Shown here: positions 36,014 through 46,885 of the stretch, piece by piece
Layout of the letters: each line of letters starts with the position of its first letter
How positions within the stretch are numbered: the first letter of the stretch is position 1
DNA from: Pyronema omphalodes
Lineage: Eukaryota > Ascomycota > Pezizomycetes > Pezizales > Pyronemataceae
Direction of reading: 5' to 3'
Assembly: GCA_024516155.1 (NCBI GenBank)
Contig: JAJJXM010000095.1
Coordinates: forward strand, 81,496-145,495
Length of the DNA stretch: 64,000 nucleotides
The notes under the pieces: generated by a model
Seen by the model: only the letters and a program-made list of their open reading frames with translations
Told to the model about the DNA's origin: nothing
Databases searched by the model: none
Program-made: the position numbers and the translations under genes

Positions 36014-37897
36014 GTTTATTTATTTATTTATTTATTTATTCATACACGCATCCAACCTTAGGGTTATGGCGGCTCTACAAATTTAAATACAAAATTAGGA
36101 ACCTGGACGCAATGCCGGGTTCCCACTGGGTAAGCCCCAGAGCTGTCAGGAGTGTTTGGCAGTGTAGTCTCCCATCTTTGTTGTGCTTTAGTCCATCTCG
36201 CGTCGTCAGTTCTAGGAGCCCTGTACGCTCGGAGGCCACCTCGCCGGGTCGTTCCCCCATTTCCTCCACCCTTCCCCTCCCATTTTCAACCATTTTTCCA
36301 CCTTTATTACCTTCACAAAGCAAAACTAACAAACCCAAGCAAAGTTAAACAGCCACCGGGCCACCCATGCCCCCACTCTCCTCTCCTCTCTCAACTCCTC
36401 CGCTGGTGTCTCCTGACTCTTTGCCCTTTGAGACACCCTGGCCCGCCCTGCCCCTCTTCTCCTCCCCTCTCTCCCCTCGTCTTTCCTTCCTCCTCAGCCT
36501 TCTTGCTGCCCCGCCTTGCCTGTCTCCCCTTCTTGTTGGTGGTGTTGTAAGTCCAAGATTGCCATTCCCCAGCACAATCTGGACATTGATGCCTCCGTTC
36601 TTGACGACTTCTGCCCAAGTCTGCTTTGCGGAGGGGGTCGTCGGTTTAGGTTAGTGGGTAGTCTTTGCCCTTCCACCATTCTTTGTTGTGGGGGTCTGGT
36701 TGGATATTGCTGCCGCAGATGTCATCTCCTTCGCTTTCGCCTTCTTCTTCTGTGTAGCCTTCGCCTCCACAGTCTTCCATCCGTCTGTCTCAGCAGGGGC
36801 AGTGCTAGGGGCATCGGGTAGAGATGTGTTCTGAACAGAGGAACTGTCAGGCTGAGGTTCCGGTGTCGCTTCAGTCGAGGTGATTGCAAGGAGAGGTAGG
36901 GGGGACTTTAACTTGAGGGCATCAAGTTTGTCCGGGGTGGCGGTGGTTGCGTGCTTCGAGTGCATCAGGCTTCGCACCGGTGATGCAGCTCTCGGTTTGT
37001 GGTTGACCGGTACTCTGGTCGTTGGTGGGGTGGGTTCGGTGTTCTGGTCGCTTCCCCTTCGCTTTCTCTTGCCAGGAGGGTTGCGAACGGCGTCCAAGAC
37101 ATCCTGGATGTCATGGTGAACGACGGACAGTTGCATAGTCATCTCTTCCATCAGTGAGGAAGAGGCCGTGAGGTTCGGTGAGGGGGGCGCCGAAATGACT
37201 TGTTTCTGCTCATCAATGTTCTTCGTCAGGGCGTCCACAGCAGCCTTGAGAGCTGCTGTTTCTGCCTGTTAAGAGTCGTATGATGCGCGCAGCGTCGTGT
37301 TTTCGAAGAGCAGATCGTTAAATCTGGTCATCATGACGTCGAATCTGCCGTGTATCGCATCCTTGTTGTTGCGTATGGACTCCTCGAGTGTATGGAAGCG
37401 TCGCTGTGTGTCCTGAAGGATCTGGTGTACCCCCAGGAAGCTGGCTCCAATGAACTCGGTCCAGTTGTCCATAAACAGTTGGTCAAGGGTGGCATAGTTG
37501 TCATTATGCGAGGCTGTCTTATTCACTGCAGATACGATGTGGCGACTGTATTTACTTAACAGGCTGGGTTCAGTTGTCGCCTGGTGCTGCTTTGTTGAAG
37601 CCGAAGGAACTGGTGATCCTGCCAAGACCCCGCTCTGGAAGGGCATTCCAGCGCAGTTTCCATCAAATCCATCAACCTTTCCATCTCTTCCATCAAAAGT
37701 AGGATTTGATCCATCATGAGGAGGGTGGGCTAGAATGTTGCACGCGTTTTCGGACCGTTTCGATCGTTGGGCGTTGTTCTGTTGTTGTTTTGGCGACATT
37801 TCGTGAGGTGGGGTAAGCCAAAACTCGTGAACACTCTGATTTTGCGACAAAAGTCAACAAAAACAACGTGGAATTCCCTGGGAATTCAGAGAATAAC
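36014..37897 (-). mobile_element. ORF1-only retroposon, copy A
   Basis: A full 3' end with a (TAAA)n tail lies at 36014-36044, followed on the minus strand by the conserved CCGCCATAACCCTAAGG terminal motif, a 3' untranslated region, ORF1 and the 5' leader. The 5' leader is cut at GAATAAC by the left LTR of Gypsy-1. No ORF2 lies between ORF1 and the tail. Confidence 0.8.
36345..37799 (-). pseudogene. ORF1-like protein of retroposon copy A (two in-frame stops)
   Basis: The frame starts at the ATG at 37799 (MSPKQQQNNAQRSKRSEN) and would run about 484 codons to 36345. It is interrupted by TAA at 37269-37271 and by a second TAA near 36650, where the copy at 60752 has Gln. It has the same parts as the intact copy D: basic N-terminus, variable segment, coiled coil, Pro/Ser linker, TWAEVV motif, Gly/Arg/Glu tail. 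Confidence 0.8.
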
Positions 37898-38430
37898 TGT
37901 CACGGCACACGGCTGACGAGCCATTGTGTTGTTGATGATTGCCGTTGTGCCGTGGTCGTTGTTGTGCCGTTGTCGTTGTTGTGCCGTGTTGTGTTGTCGA
38001 TGTATTGTTGTGTGTGCCGTGCCGTTGATGATGATTGATCGATTGATGATGGATGACGTACCACGAGCTGTAGGAGCTGTGGCGTCGCAGGTTAGATGAT
38101 GGAGAACGGAACCGAATCATGTAGCGATGTTGGTTGACGGCCCAGCAAGAGTGCTGGCCGCCCTTTGTACATAAGGAGGCTTGCCTCCCCGTTGACTGAG
38201 TTCTCTATCGAACGTCTTGTGTCTTTCCCTCGACCTTTAATAGGATTTCCTTCTCTCTTTGTCAAGACTTACGTCACTCTTGTTCCTGTCCGTGTTCTTG
38301 TCTAGTGTGCCGGCCGTGTGTCGAGCAGTTCGGTCCTTGTCTCTTGGTTCCGGCTATCGGAGCCCGCCTACTCCCCGTTTCCCGGTAGTGTTCAGGGTGT
38401 CCCTCCAACGTCCGTTCGCAGTCCCTGACA
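37898..38430 (+). repeat. Gypsy-1 5' LTR
   Basis: It begins TGTCACGGCACACGGC and ends GTCCCTGACA, 533 bp with TG..CA ends. Against the 3' LTR it has several substitutions and indels, especially in the GTTGTGCCGTTG-rich first 150 bp. Confidence 0.88.
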
Positions 38431-39361
38431 TTACGTTCGACCGCAAAGATATTCGACCGACACGCATGAACCCAACCGGTTCTGCCTGGACGCACACCCT
38501 AAAGCAAGCCCTAGAAACCCACACTCTAACTGAAACCTTTGAAATACCCAGCCGACTCGCTGGCGCCGTCCAACGAACCCTCAGAAGAGCAGAAGATCTC
38601 GGCTACCTTGTTGTCCGCTGGGAACTTCAGAATTACGACTACCGGGAGTACGTCCGTTACACCATCAAGCTCAAGCCTATTCTCCGAGCCCACTGACATG
38701 CACGTTAAGGTTATCGAGGAAGGGCATTGGCAGCAGATCGTTAACGCCGCTTCCATAACCCAGTTTCCGGACGGGCATGACCCGGTTACATTCACCAAAC
38801 AGCTCGCCCAGTCCATCCTGGACGCACAGGACCATCCCACAGGCTATGTGTTAAACGACCTCGCCGAGGCTGCTGGCTCCCGTACCAGCACCCGAGCCTC
38901 CAGCCCTGTTGCCTCCTGTGCCTCGGAACCCTCCACCAGTGCCCCCATTCCCCCCGTAGTCATCCAGACCCAGTCTGTACAGGTTTACCCCAATGGACCA
39001 AACAGCGCCCCATCCTGCCGCTGCGCCCCCCACCCCAGCCACAGCCTCAGCCACAGCGTCAGTCCCCGCCCCCGCTATTATCGCCCCAGTTCCAAGACTT
39101 CCCCCCCGAGACCCAGAAATCCTTCTCACCCCCGAGGAACAAGCCGACACAAACGAGAACTAATACTATGAGAAAGAGATCACCCGTCAGCGTCACCTCA
39201 TTAACATGTTGCTCGCCTCCCCCGGCATCCGTGTCACCGGCGATAAAATTTCGGACCCACCAACCTTCGATGGGTCCAACAAAGAACACCTCTGCCGATT
39301 TGTTCCCCTGCTTTGTATCAAATTGGTAAGCGACGAATTGCGCTTCCCGACCCCCCACAAG

Positions 39362-41202
39362 CCCTGTCGTACAAAAAAAAGGTGTTTAATCAAACCACAC
39401 TTTAAACCACAAAAGGTGTTTAATTCAAACACCCGCAAAATTCATTTACTAAACACCCCTTGAAACACCTACTAAACACCTTTAAACACCTACTAAACAC
39501 CTCTTTAAACACCCACTAAACACCTTTAAATACCTACTAAACACCTCTTTAAACACCTACTAAACACCTTTAAACACCTACTAAACACCTCTTTACACAC
39601 CTACTAAACACCTTTAAACACCTCTTTAAACACCTACTAAACACCTTTGAACACCGATTTAAACACCGATTTAAACACCTTTGAACACCTTTAAACACCG
39701 ATTTCAACACCTACTAAACACCTTTAAACACCGAATTAAACACCTTTTTAAATATCTTTAAACACCGAATTAAACACCTACTAAACACCTTGAAACACCG
39801 AATTAAACACCTTTTTAAACACCTATTAAACACCTCCAATCACCTTGCACAATAGTGGTTTGATCAAGCACCTCAGATATTTTTTGAATGTGTTTAATTA
39901 ATTACTAAACCACTCGCTCATTATGTAACATGTTTCTAGCTATTGCCAGGTCTTCTATCTACGAATACAGGAACCTCCCACCTCCCTCCTCACCCCTCCC
40001 ACTCCTGCTCCTCCTCTCTGTGTAGTACCATTCGCTTTGTGCCTTTTGTAATTGACTCTTACATATGCTGCAATCATGGTTCGCTTCAATAAAAAGACTT
40101 AGCTTTTCTGAGCATCCTGTTTGTCTGGTTAGCATTGTGGATGTTTGTGGGGTTGGTTTGCAGTACTTGACTCAGCGAGTATCTAGAAGTTCATATCCCA
40201 ATTCCCCCGCTCTCTCTCGTTTTTTCCTCCGGTGGCGTATGGTGTATGAACTAGCAAATTCTGTTGAGGGACAAACATTTGACATGAGGAAAAACTTACA
40301 GTCAAACAAGAGGGAAAGATGGAGGTGGAGAAGCAAGTGAATGAAATGGATGAAGAATGAGGAACAGCAACGGCAGAACGAACAGAACATGAGGAAGGGA
40401 TGCGCACTAAGGCCATATCCACTTCCATCAACAAACATAAGCAGAACACAGCTCTACAGTTCAAAACTGAATGTTCAGTAGAACACTGCAGGGTAATTTA
40501 TATGAACCATGGAAAAGCCATCCCTAGGAAGTGGACTGTAGATGATTATTTAAACATCAGAGGATAGTTCAAATAAACCCCGAAGAATAAGCGAAGAAGA
40601 AGGTGTTTATTTGAACACCCCTAGAGTGTTCAAATAAACTCGAAAGAATATGTAAAAAAGAAGGTGTTTATTTAAACATCCTTAAACACAAATTGGTTGT
40701 TTATCTAAACACCCCTAGGGTGTTTAAATAAACACCAAAGAATAAGCGAAAAAGAAGGTGTTTATTTAGACATCCTTAAACACCCCAAGGGTGTTTAAAT
40801 AAACACCAAAGAATAAGTGAAAAAGAAGGTGTTTATTTAGACATCCTTAAACACCCCAAGGGTGTTTAAATAAACACCAAAGAATAAGTGAAAAAGAAGG
40901 TCTTTATTTAAACACCCTAGGGGTGTTTAAATAAACCCCCAAAAAAAAAATTCAAGGTAGTTGTTCAACTAAACAACGCTAGGTGGTTTAGCTAAACACC
41001 GTAAATCACACTAAACTACTTCGGTGTTTAGGGGTGTTTAACTAAACACTTTCAAACAACGATGGGTGGTTTAGCTAAACTCCCTAAATCAGACTAAACA
41101 ACTTTGGTGTTTAGGGTGTTTAACTAAACACTTTTGGTGTTTAGCCAAACCACGAAGGTGTTTGAAGTAAACCACTCTCACTCGTTTTCTTGTACCATAG
41201 GG
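39362..41202. mobile_element. 1841-bp AAACACC-armed DNA element with TIRs, inserted in gag
   Basis: The host sequence CAAG occurs on both sides (39358-39361 and 41203-41206); removing one copy plus the insert restores ..CCCACAAG-AGAATCTCC.. in frame. The ends are inverted: CCCTGTCGTACAA at left, and CCCTATGGTACAA on the minus strand at right. The left arm (about 39380-39850) is some thirty AAACACC units in one orientation. The right arm (about 40580-41180) holds GGTGTTTA/TAAACACC palindromes, including 71-bp tandem units at about 40737, 40808 and 40879. The centre (39850-40560) is unique DNA with no intact gene. Short TIRs plus repeated subterminal arms suggest a non-autonomous or foldback-like DNA transposon. 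The 4-bp duplication leaves the superfamily open. Confidence 0.75.
40300..40567 (+). pseudogene. Possible decayed coding remnant inside the AAACACC-armed element
   Basis: One plus-strand frame reads MEVEKQVNEMDEE, then a single TGA, then continues about 65 codons through ISTSINKHKQNTAL and a cysteine-containing IPRKWTVDDYLNI end. It is charged and not low-complexity. No family is recognised; it could be a transposase remnant or chance. Confidence 0.2.
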
Positions 41203-41901
41203 CAAGAGAATCTCCTACGCCATGGGCCGCCTCCGCGGACGCGCCCTCGACCAGATCCTCCCGTATATCAAGGAGAATGGTAACCGCTGGGCCCTAAACG
41301 ACGTCGAGGACGTCATCAAGATCTTGCAGCGAACCTTTGGAGACCCGGACAAGCGCGCAACGGCTCGTTTCAAGTTACAGAATCTCCGCCAAAATAACCG
41401 CGGGTTTTCCGAATATTACGCAGAATTTTCCCGCCTGGTTGCAGAACTCGGTTGTGAAGAAGCCGCTACCATGGACGCCCTAAGAAACGGTCTATCCATT
41501 GAATTGCATGAGAAGTTGGTTGGCGCACCACCACTACTACAAGGCATGAGTTTGTCGACCAGTGTCAGAAACTGGACTCTCAGTTGAGAGCACTTGAGAA
41601 CCTCCGCAAGCTGCGTACCAACCGCGGCCAAGTTAAACCAACTACCGCCGCCACCCCCCGCCACCAGTCGCCCCACCCCCGCTACCCAAGCCACCACCGC
41701 CTCCTCCAGCAAGCAAACCCCTGCCCAGGGACCCCGTCAGAAACTGTCGGCACAGGAACGCGCGACCCGCCTGTCAGAAGGACGTTGCCTCTACTGCGGT
41801 GGCCTCGGCCACATGGCCGTGTCGTGCCCCGCCAAGACGAATGTTAAAGTGGCGAGTGTCGAATTATTGGATAATGAAGAAGAGGTGTCGGGAAAAGATT
41901 A

Positions 41902-44900
41902 AACCAGCTGCAAGAAGATAGCTCTGCCGCTGGTGGGAAAATTATTGCTGATACATTGCTATTATCGGGCGCAAGTTTTACTGGAAAGTTAGAATGCAAA
42001 CACCTTGTTCTCTCTTGCTCCTTGTTTTCCAATAACCGCTCCGTGAAAACAGTAGCGCTCGTTGACTGCGGCGCCACTGGTATCGCCTTTGTTGACCGCA
42101 ATTTCGCCCGCCATCACAAACTCCCTCTAACCCCCCTACCCACCGCCCGAACGGTCGAAGTTATCGACGGACGACCCATATCCTCAGGGAAAATCACACA
42201 CCTCGCCCAAGTAGAGTGTACCATCAATGGTCACTCGGAAACCCTTCCCATGTTCGTCACCAAGTTGCTTCACTACCCGGTGGTGTTGGGCATCCCCTGG
42301 TTGAAGAAACACGACGCAACAATAAGCTTCAGTTCCAACACTGTAAGCTTCGACTCACAATAGTGCCTAAGGAACTGCACCCCGTTGCCTGTAAGCACAA
42401 CCGTAGTCGAGGTCCTGGTCTCGAGGCCCCCTCCCGCTGTCCACGAGCCCGACACAAACCCCATGCCGGAGTTAGAAGACTCGGTCCCCGACCCTCCGGA
42501 CGAACCCCCAATAGCGATCTCAAGTCTAACCATCTCCGACCTCAAAGAAATGGTAGAAGACGAAAGCCTGACAGTGTTCTCGCTATCGTTGGACGAAATC
42601 ACCGTCGCCCTACAAGACAAACCCCCCCTCACGGATGAGGAACTGAAAGACATGATCCCCGAAGAGTACCATGACTACCTCGATTTATTCAAGGAGGTCA
42701 ACGCGAAGGAACTCCCCCCACACCGACCCTACGACCACAAGATCCCACTGAAAGAGGGATTCGTCCCCCCCTTTGGCCCGTTATACTCGCTGTCACGCAA
42801 CGAGTTGCAGACGCTGAAAGCGTGGCTCGATGAGAATTTGGAGAAAGTATTTATACAACGCTCCCAATCATCAGCCGCCTCGCCGATATTATTCGTGAAA
42901 AAATCAGACGGATCCCTACGCCTATGCGTCGATTACCGAAGACTGAATGAAGGTACCGAGAAGAACCGGTACCCGCTGCCACTGATACAGGAAACGATGA
43001 TGAATCTTTCCAAAGCTCAATACTTTACGACCCTGGATGTCCGCAGCGCCTATAACCTTATCAGAATGGCAGAGAGCGAAGAATGGAAGACGGCCTTCCG
43101 CACAAGGTACGGCCTGTTTCAATCGAAAGTGATGCCCTTTGGGCTCACCAACGCGCCTGCCGATTTCCAGGCATTTATAAATGATGTCCTGAGACCATAC
43201 CTAGACCAGTTTTGTACGGCATACTTGGATGATATCCTCGTATTCTCCGAAACAAAGTCCGATTACACCGCACACGTCCGAAAGATCTTGGAACGACTCA
43301 AACAAGAAAAACTGCACTTGAAGCCAGAGAAGTGTAAGTTTGCTAAGGCAGAAGTACAGTACCTGGGCTACAACATTGGCCGCGACGGCGCGCGCATGAT
43401 GGATTCCAAAGTAGCCACAGTCAGAGATTGGAAGGAACCAACCAATTTGAAACAGGTCCAAGAGTTCCTGGGTTTCGCGAACTTCTACCGACGATTTATC
43501 AAGGACTACTCAAAAGTGATCTCCCCTCTAACGGCTCTGACCAAAAAGAAAGATGGTAAAGCAATCCCCTTTACCTGGGGTAAAGATCAGCAAAGCGCCT
43601 TCGACCGACTGAAGGACGCATTTACATCAGCACCGATTCTCAAACACTTCGACTACGAGAAACCGATTGTAGTAGAAACAGACGCATCTGCCTATGTGTC
43701 TGCTGGAGTTTTATCACAATACGACGACGATAACGTGTTACACCCCGTCGCGTTTTATTCCAAAAAGCATTCCCCGGCAGAATGCAACTATGAGATCTAT
43801 GACAAAGAACTACTGGCAATAGTTCGTTGTTTCGAGGAATGGCGTCCCCACTTGGAGGGCTCCGCCTTTCCTATAAAAGTATTGACAGACCACAAGAATC
43901 TCGAATACTTTATGACGACAAAGCTACTAAACAGACGACAAGCACGCTGGTCCGAATTCCTGTCACGGTTCAACTTTGTGATCACCTATCGACCGGGAAC
44001 GTTGGGAGGAAAACCGGACACCCTGACAAGACGAGCCGCCGACCTCCCGGGAGAGGGAGACGAACGCATACTAGCGAATCAGCAAGATGTTCTAAAGCCA
44101 CAAAACTTCCAATTGTGCATGACCCCGCCCATGAAACTTGCAACCTGCGAAGTGGACCTCCTGTTTAAGGAGGGCTACAAGACAGATTCATTCCCAAGCC
44201 GAGTGTTGGGAATGAATCAACTTGCAACCTGCGAAGTGGACCTCCTGTTTAAGGAGGGCTACAAGACAGATTCATTCCCAAGCCGAGTGTTGGGAATGCT
44301 GGAGGACGGTACCCAAATCTGTAAGGACATATCACTCGCCGATTGCTCCGTGTTGGAAAACAGACTGTACTACCGAGACTGCCTCTATGTCCCCGCGCTG
44401 GACAAACTGCGATTGAGACTACTACAAGATCACCACGACCCCCCCCCAATGGGACACCCGGGCCGTGCAAAGACTTTCGAACTCCTCGCCAGGAAGTATT
44501 ACTGGCCCTCGATGAGAAAAGATGTGGACCAATTCGTCCGAAATTGCCACACTTGTAGAAGAACAAAAGCTACCCGCCACGCACCCTATGGAACCTTGAA
44601 ACCCCTGCCGGTCCCGCACCACCCGTGGCAGAATATATCTGTGGACTTCGTTACTGGACTACCGACATCAGAAGGCTTCGACGCAATATGCGCGATCGTT
44701 TGCCGACTCACGAAACAGCGGCACTTGGTGCCCTGTCACTCCACGATAGACGCAGAAGGCTTCGCGCAACTCTTCCTGGAAAACGTATTCAAACCACACG
44801 GTCTGCCAGACACAGTAGTGTCCGACCGCGGCCCGCAATTTGTGGCCCACTTCTGGAAACACCTGGCAAATTGCATGGGTATCGAGATTGCCACGAGCAT

Positions 44901-45738
44901 GGCCTTCCACCCCCAGACCGATGGCCAAACAGTAAGAATTAATGCGGTTATGGAGCAATATCTCCGCGCGTACGTCTGTTATTTACAAGACGACTGGAAG
45001 AAATTTTTACCACTGGCAGAATTTGCTGCAAATGACCAAGTATCGGATACAACGTCGCTGTCCCCGTTCTACGCCGTATACGGCCGACACCCCAAATGCT
45101 CCTTCGAATTGGAAATCAGGACAGACAATCCTGAAGAAGTGAAAGCGAACGAGGTAGCGGAAAGGATGTCGCACATCCATGACGTCTTACGTTCTGAAAT
45201 GAAATACGCCCAAGCCCGCCCCATAGAAGCCGCCGACAATACCCGACTCCCCGCGCCGGTCTTCAAACCAGGAGACCTGGTATGGCTGGACACCCGCAAC
45301 CTCAGAACCCGCCGCCCCTCAACAAAACTAGAAAACAAACACCTCGGCCCCGTCACCGTGGTACTGCCCATTGGATCCCACGCCTATGAGTTGGACATAC
45401 CGGAGACAATGAAACACAATAGGACCTTCCCCGTGTCCCTACTAAACCCAGCCCCTTCGGACCCCCTCCCTGGCCAGATTATCCCACCGCCCCTACCGGT
45501 AGTAGTAGACGGCGAAGAAGAATGGTTCGTGGATGAAATTCTGGATAGCCGTTGGTCAAGAGGAAACCTGCAGTACCTCGTCAAGTGGACCGGCCATGAC
45601 TCTCCAACCTGGGAACCGGAAACGAACCTATCCGAAACTGAGGCCGCTGAGAAATTCCACCAGTTATACCCAGACAAACCTTCTCCTCTCGTAGGAACTC
45701 GAGCTCAACGGGGGGGTACTGTCACGGCACACGGCTGA
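41902..45738 (+). pseudogene. Gypsy-1 pol: protease, RT, RNase H, integrase, chromodomain
   Basis: One frame runs from 41902 to 45738 with a single internal TAG at 42361-42363, between protease (ALVDCGATGIAF, near 42060) and RT. RT motifs are present ([43 protein letters not shown]). RNase H follows (VVETDASAYVSAGVL, YDKELLAIVRCFEEWRP). Integrase has an HHCC finger (GHPGRAKTFELL.., CHTCRRTK) and the second Asp in SDRGPQF, but the expected catalytic Glu 36 residues later is Val (GTA at 44932-44934). A chromodomain (EWFVDEILDSRW.. LVKWTGHDSPTWEP) ends the protein, which stops 19 bp inside the 3' LTR. An 84-bp exact duplication lies at 44137-44301. Confidence 0.9.
44137..44301 (+). repeat. 84-bp tandem duplication within Gypsy-1 pol
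   Basis: Two copies starting CTTGCAACCTGCGAAGTGG (44137 and 44221), identical as far as can be read, duplicate 28 residues (ATCEVDLLFKEGYKTDSF) between RNase H and integrase. The frame is kept. Confidence 0.95.
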
Positions 45739-46228
45739 CGAGCCGTCGTGTTGTTGCGTCATCATTGTGTTGTCGTTGTTGTCTTGCCGTGTTGTGTTGT
45801 GTTGGCATTGTGTTGTTGTGTGTGCCGTGCCATTGTTGTTGATAGACTGACTGATGATGGATGACGTACCATGAGCTGGAGAGCTGTGGCGTCGCAGGTG
45901 AAATGATGGAGAACGGAAGCTGTCATGTAGCGATGTTGGATGACGGCCCAGCAAGAGTGCTGGCCGCCCCTTTGTACATAAGGAGGCTTGCCTCCCCGTT
46001 GTTGAGTTCTCCATCGAACGTCTTGTGTCTTTCCCTTGTCCTTAATAAAGACTTCTCCTTTCAGTCCCACGTCATTCTTGTCCTTGTCCCTGTCCCTGTT
46101 TCGTGTGCCGTCCGTCTGCCGTGCACTTCGGTCCTTGTCCTTCTGTTCCCCGTCCTGGAACCCGCCTAGTCCCCCTTGCTGGTAGTGTTCAGTGTGTTCT
46201 TCGAACGTCCGTTCCTAGTTCCCTGACA
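45720..46228 (+). repeat. Gypsy-1 3' LTR
   Basis: 509 bp, TGTCACGGCACACGGC.. to TTCCCTGACA, preceded by the polypurine tract ACGGGGGGGTAC. It carries an AATAAAG polyadenylation-like signal near 46043. It is diverged from the 5' LTR. Confidence 0.9.
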
Positions 46229-46281
46229 CTCCTCTCCTCTCTTAACTCCTCCGCTGGTGTCTCCTGACTCTTTGCCCTTTG
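46229..46281 (-). mobile_element. ORF1-only retroposon copy B, distal (3') piece
   Basis: The bases encode the ORF1 C-terminal part (SKGKESGDTSGGVERGEE on the minus strand). The piece is cut on the left by the Gypsy-1 LTR and on the right by the insertion of Gypsy-2; CTTTG at 46277-46281 is one half of the Gypsy-2 target duplication. The rest of copy B continues at 52568. Confidence 0.88.
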
Positions 46282-46845
46282 TGTAACGGGAGCGCGGGGA
46301 TTCGACGGGGGAGCGGGGAACCCGGGGGCTCGCAATCGGAGACGAGGGACTCGATCGGGGGACAGGGACTCTGAGACAGCGCCAACGTAGGATATCGGGA
46401 ACTGTGTCGTGCAGCAGTTCCTCGATGCTCCGTGTTTAGGGGCAAGAGGTGTCACCGGAGGGAGGCTCGGTAGTGAAGCGAGGGCAGGGTGTCGTGACGA
46501 GGGCGGTCTTCACGAAGCGAAGCCGGAGAACGGAGACGGAGGCGAGAACGTAGCGAGGATCGAGAAGACGAAGGAATTTATTTAAATAGATAAACAAATA
46601 ACTGAGTGAGGAAAGAAAAGGAAAACAAAACAGATCGCAGGGAGGATAAGTCCTCTTATATACATCTTTCCTCCTCTTAGATACCAAGAAACTAAATACG
46701 TGTGACTGCTTTTGCTAAACTCACTCGGTCGCTGTTCGCACAATTGCGGGCGCTCGGGTAAGCTCTGCGGAGGACCGAGTGATAATTCGTGACGCGGGGC
46801 GGGGGGGAAGGCGCCGAGTGATGGCGTGTGAGGCGAGCCGTGACA
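46282..46845 (-). repeat. Gypsy-2 3' LTR
   Basis: Read on the minus strand, TGTCACGGCTCGCC.. to ..CTCCCGTTACA. It is preceded inside the element by a polypurine tract AACAGGGGGATCC. It contains a TATA-like TATATAAGAGG. Differences from the other LTR: T versus C in GGTAGTGAAGCG, and T versus A in CAGATCGCAGG. Confidence 0.95.
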
Positions 46846-46885
46846 GGATCCCCCTGTTTGGCGCGAGCTCCGGCGAGATGGGATC

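Larger units (their letters stand above)
38466..41902 (+). pseudogene. Gypsy-1 gag, split by an insertion and frameshifted
   Basis: Gag sequence starts near the ATG at 38466 (MNPTGSAWTHTLKQ) and changes frame several times before 39200. The capsid part runs ..PPTFDGSN.. FPTPHK at 39358. After the inserted element (39362-41202) it resumes in the same frame at 41207 with RISYAMGRLRGRALDQILPY. Two more frame changes lie near 41540 and 41640. The CCHC zinc knuckle CLYCGGLGHMAVSC is intact at about 41790-41830, and the frame ends at TAA 41900-41902. The removal of insert plus 4-bp duplication (1845 bp) keeps frame, so the insertion itself was frame-neutral. Confidence 0.8.
37898..46228 (+). mobile_element. 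Gypsy-1: chromodomain LTR retrotransposon, degenerate and chimeric
   Basis: The order is LTR, gag, protease, reverse transcriptase, RNase H, integrase, chromodomain, LTR, all on the plus strand. A 1841-bp foreign DNA element lies in gag. The left flank (ATAAC) and right flank (CTCCT) do not match and belong to different ORF1-retroposon copies. The LTRs are visibly diverged. Gag is frameshifted, pol has an in-frame stop, and integrase lacks its catalytic Glu, so this copy is not autonomous. Confidence 0.9.

Noticed and set aside
39193..39463. Open frames at the left edge of the AAACACC-armed element
   Set aside because: The plus frame is gag running into the insertion; the minus frame is its shadow.
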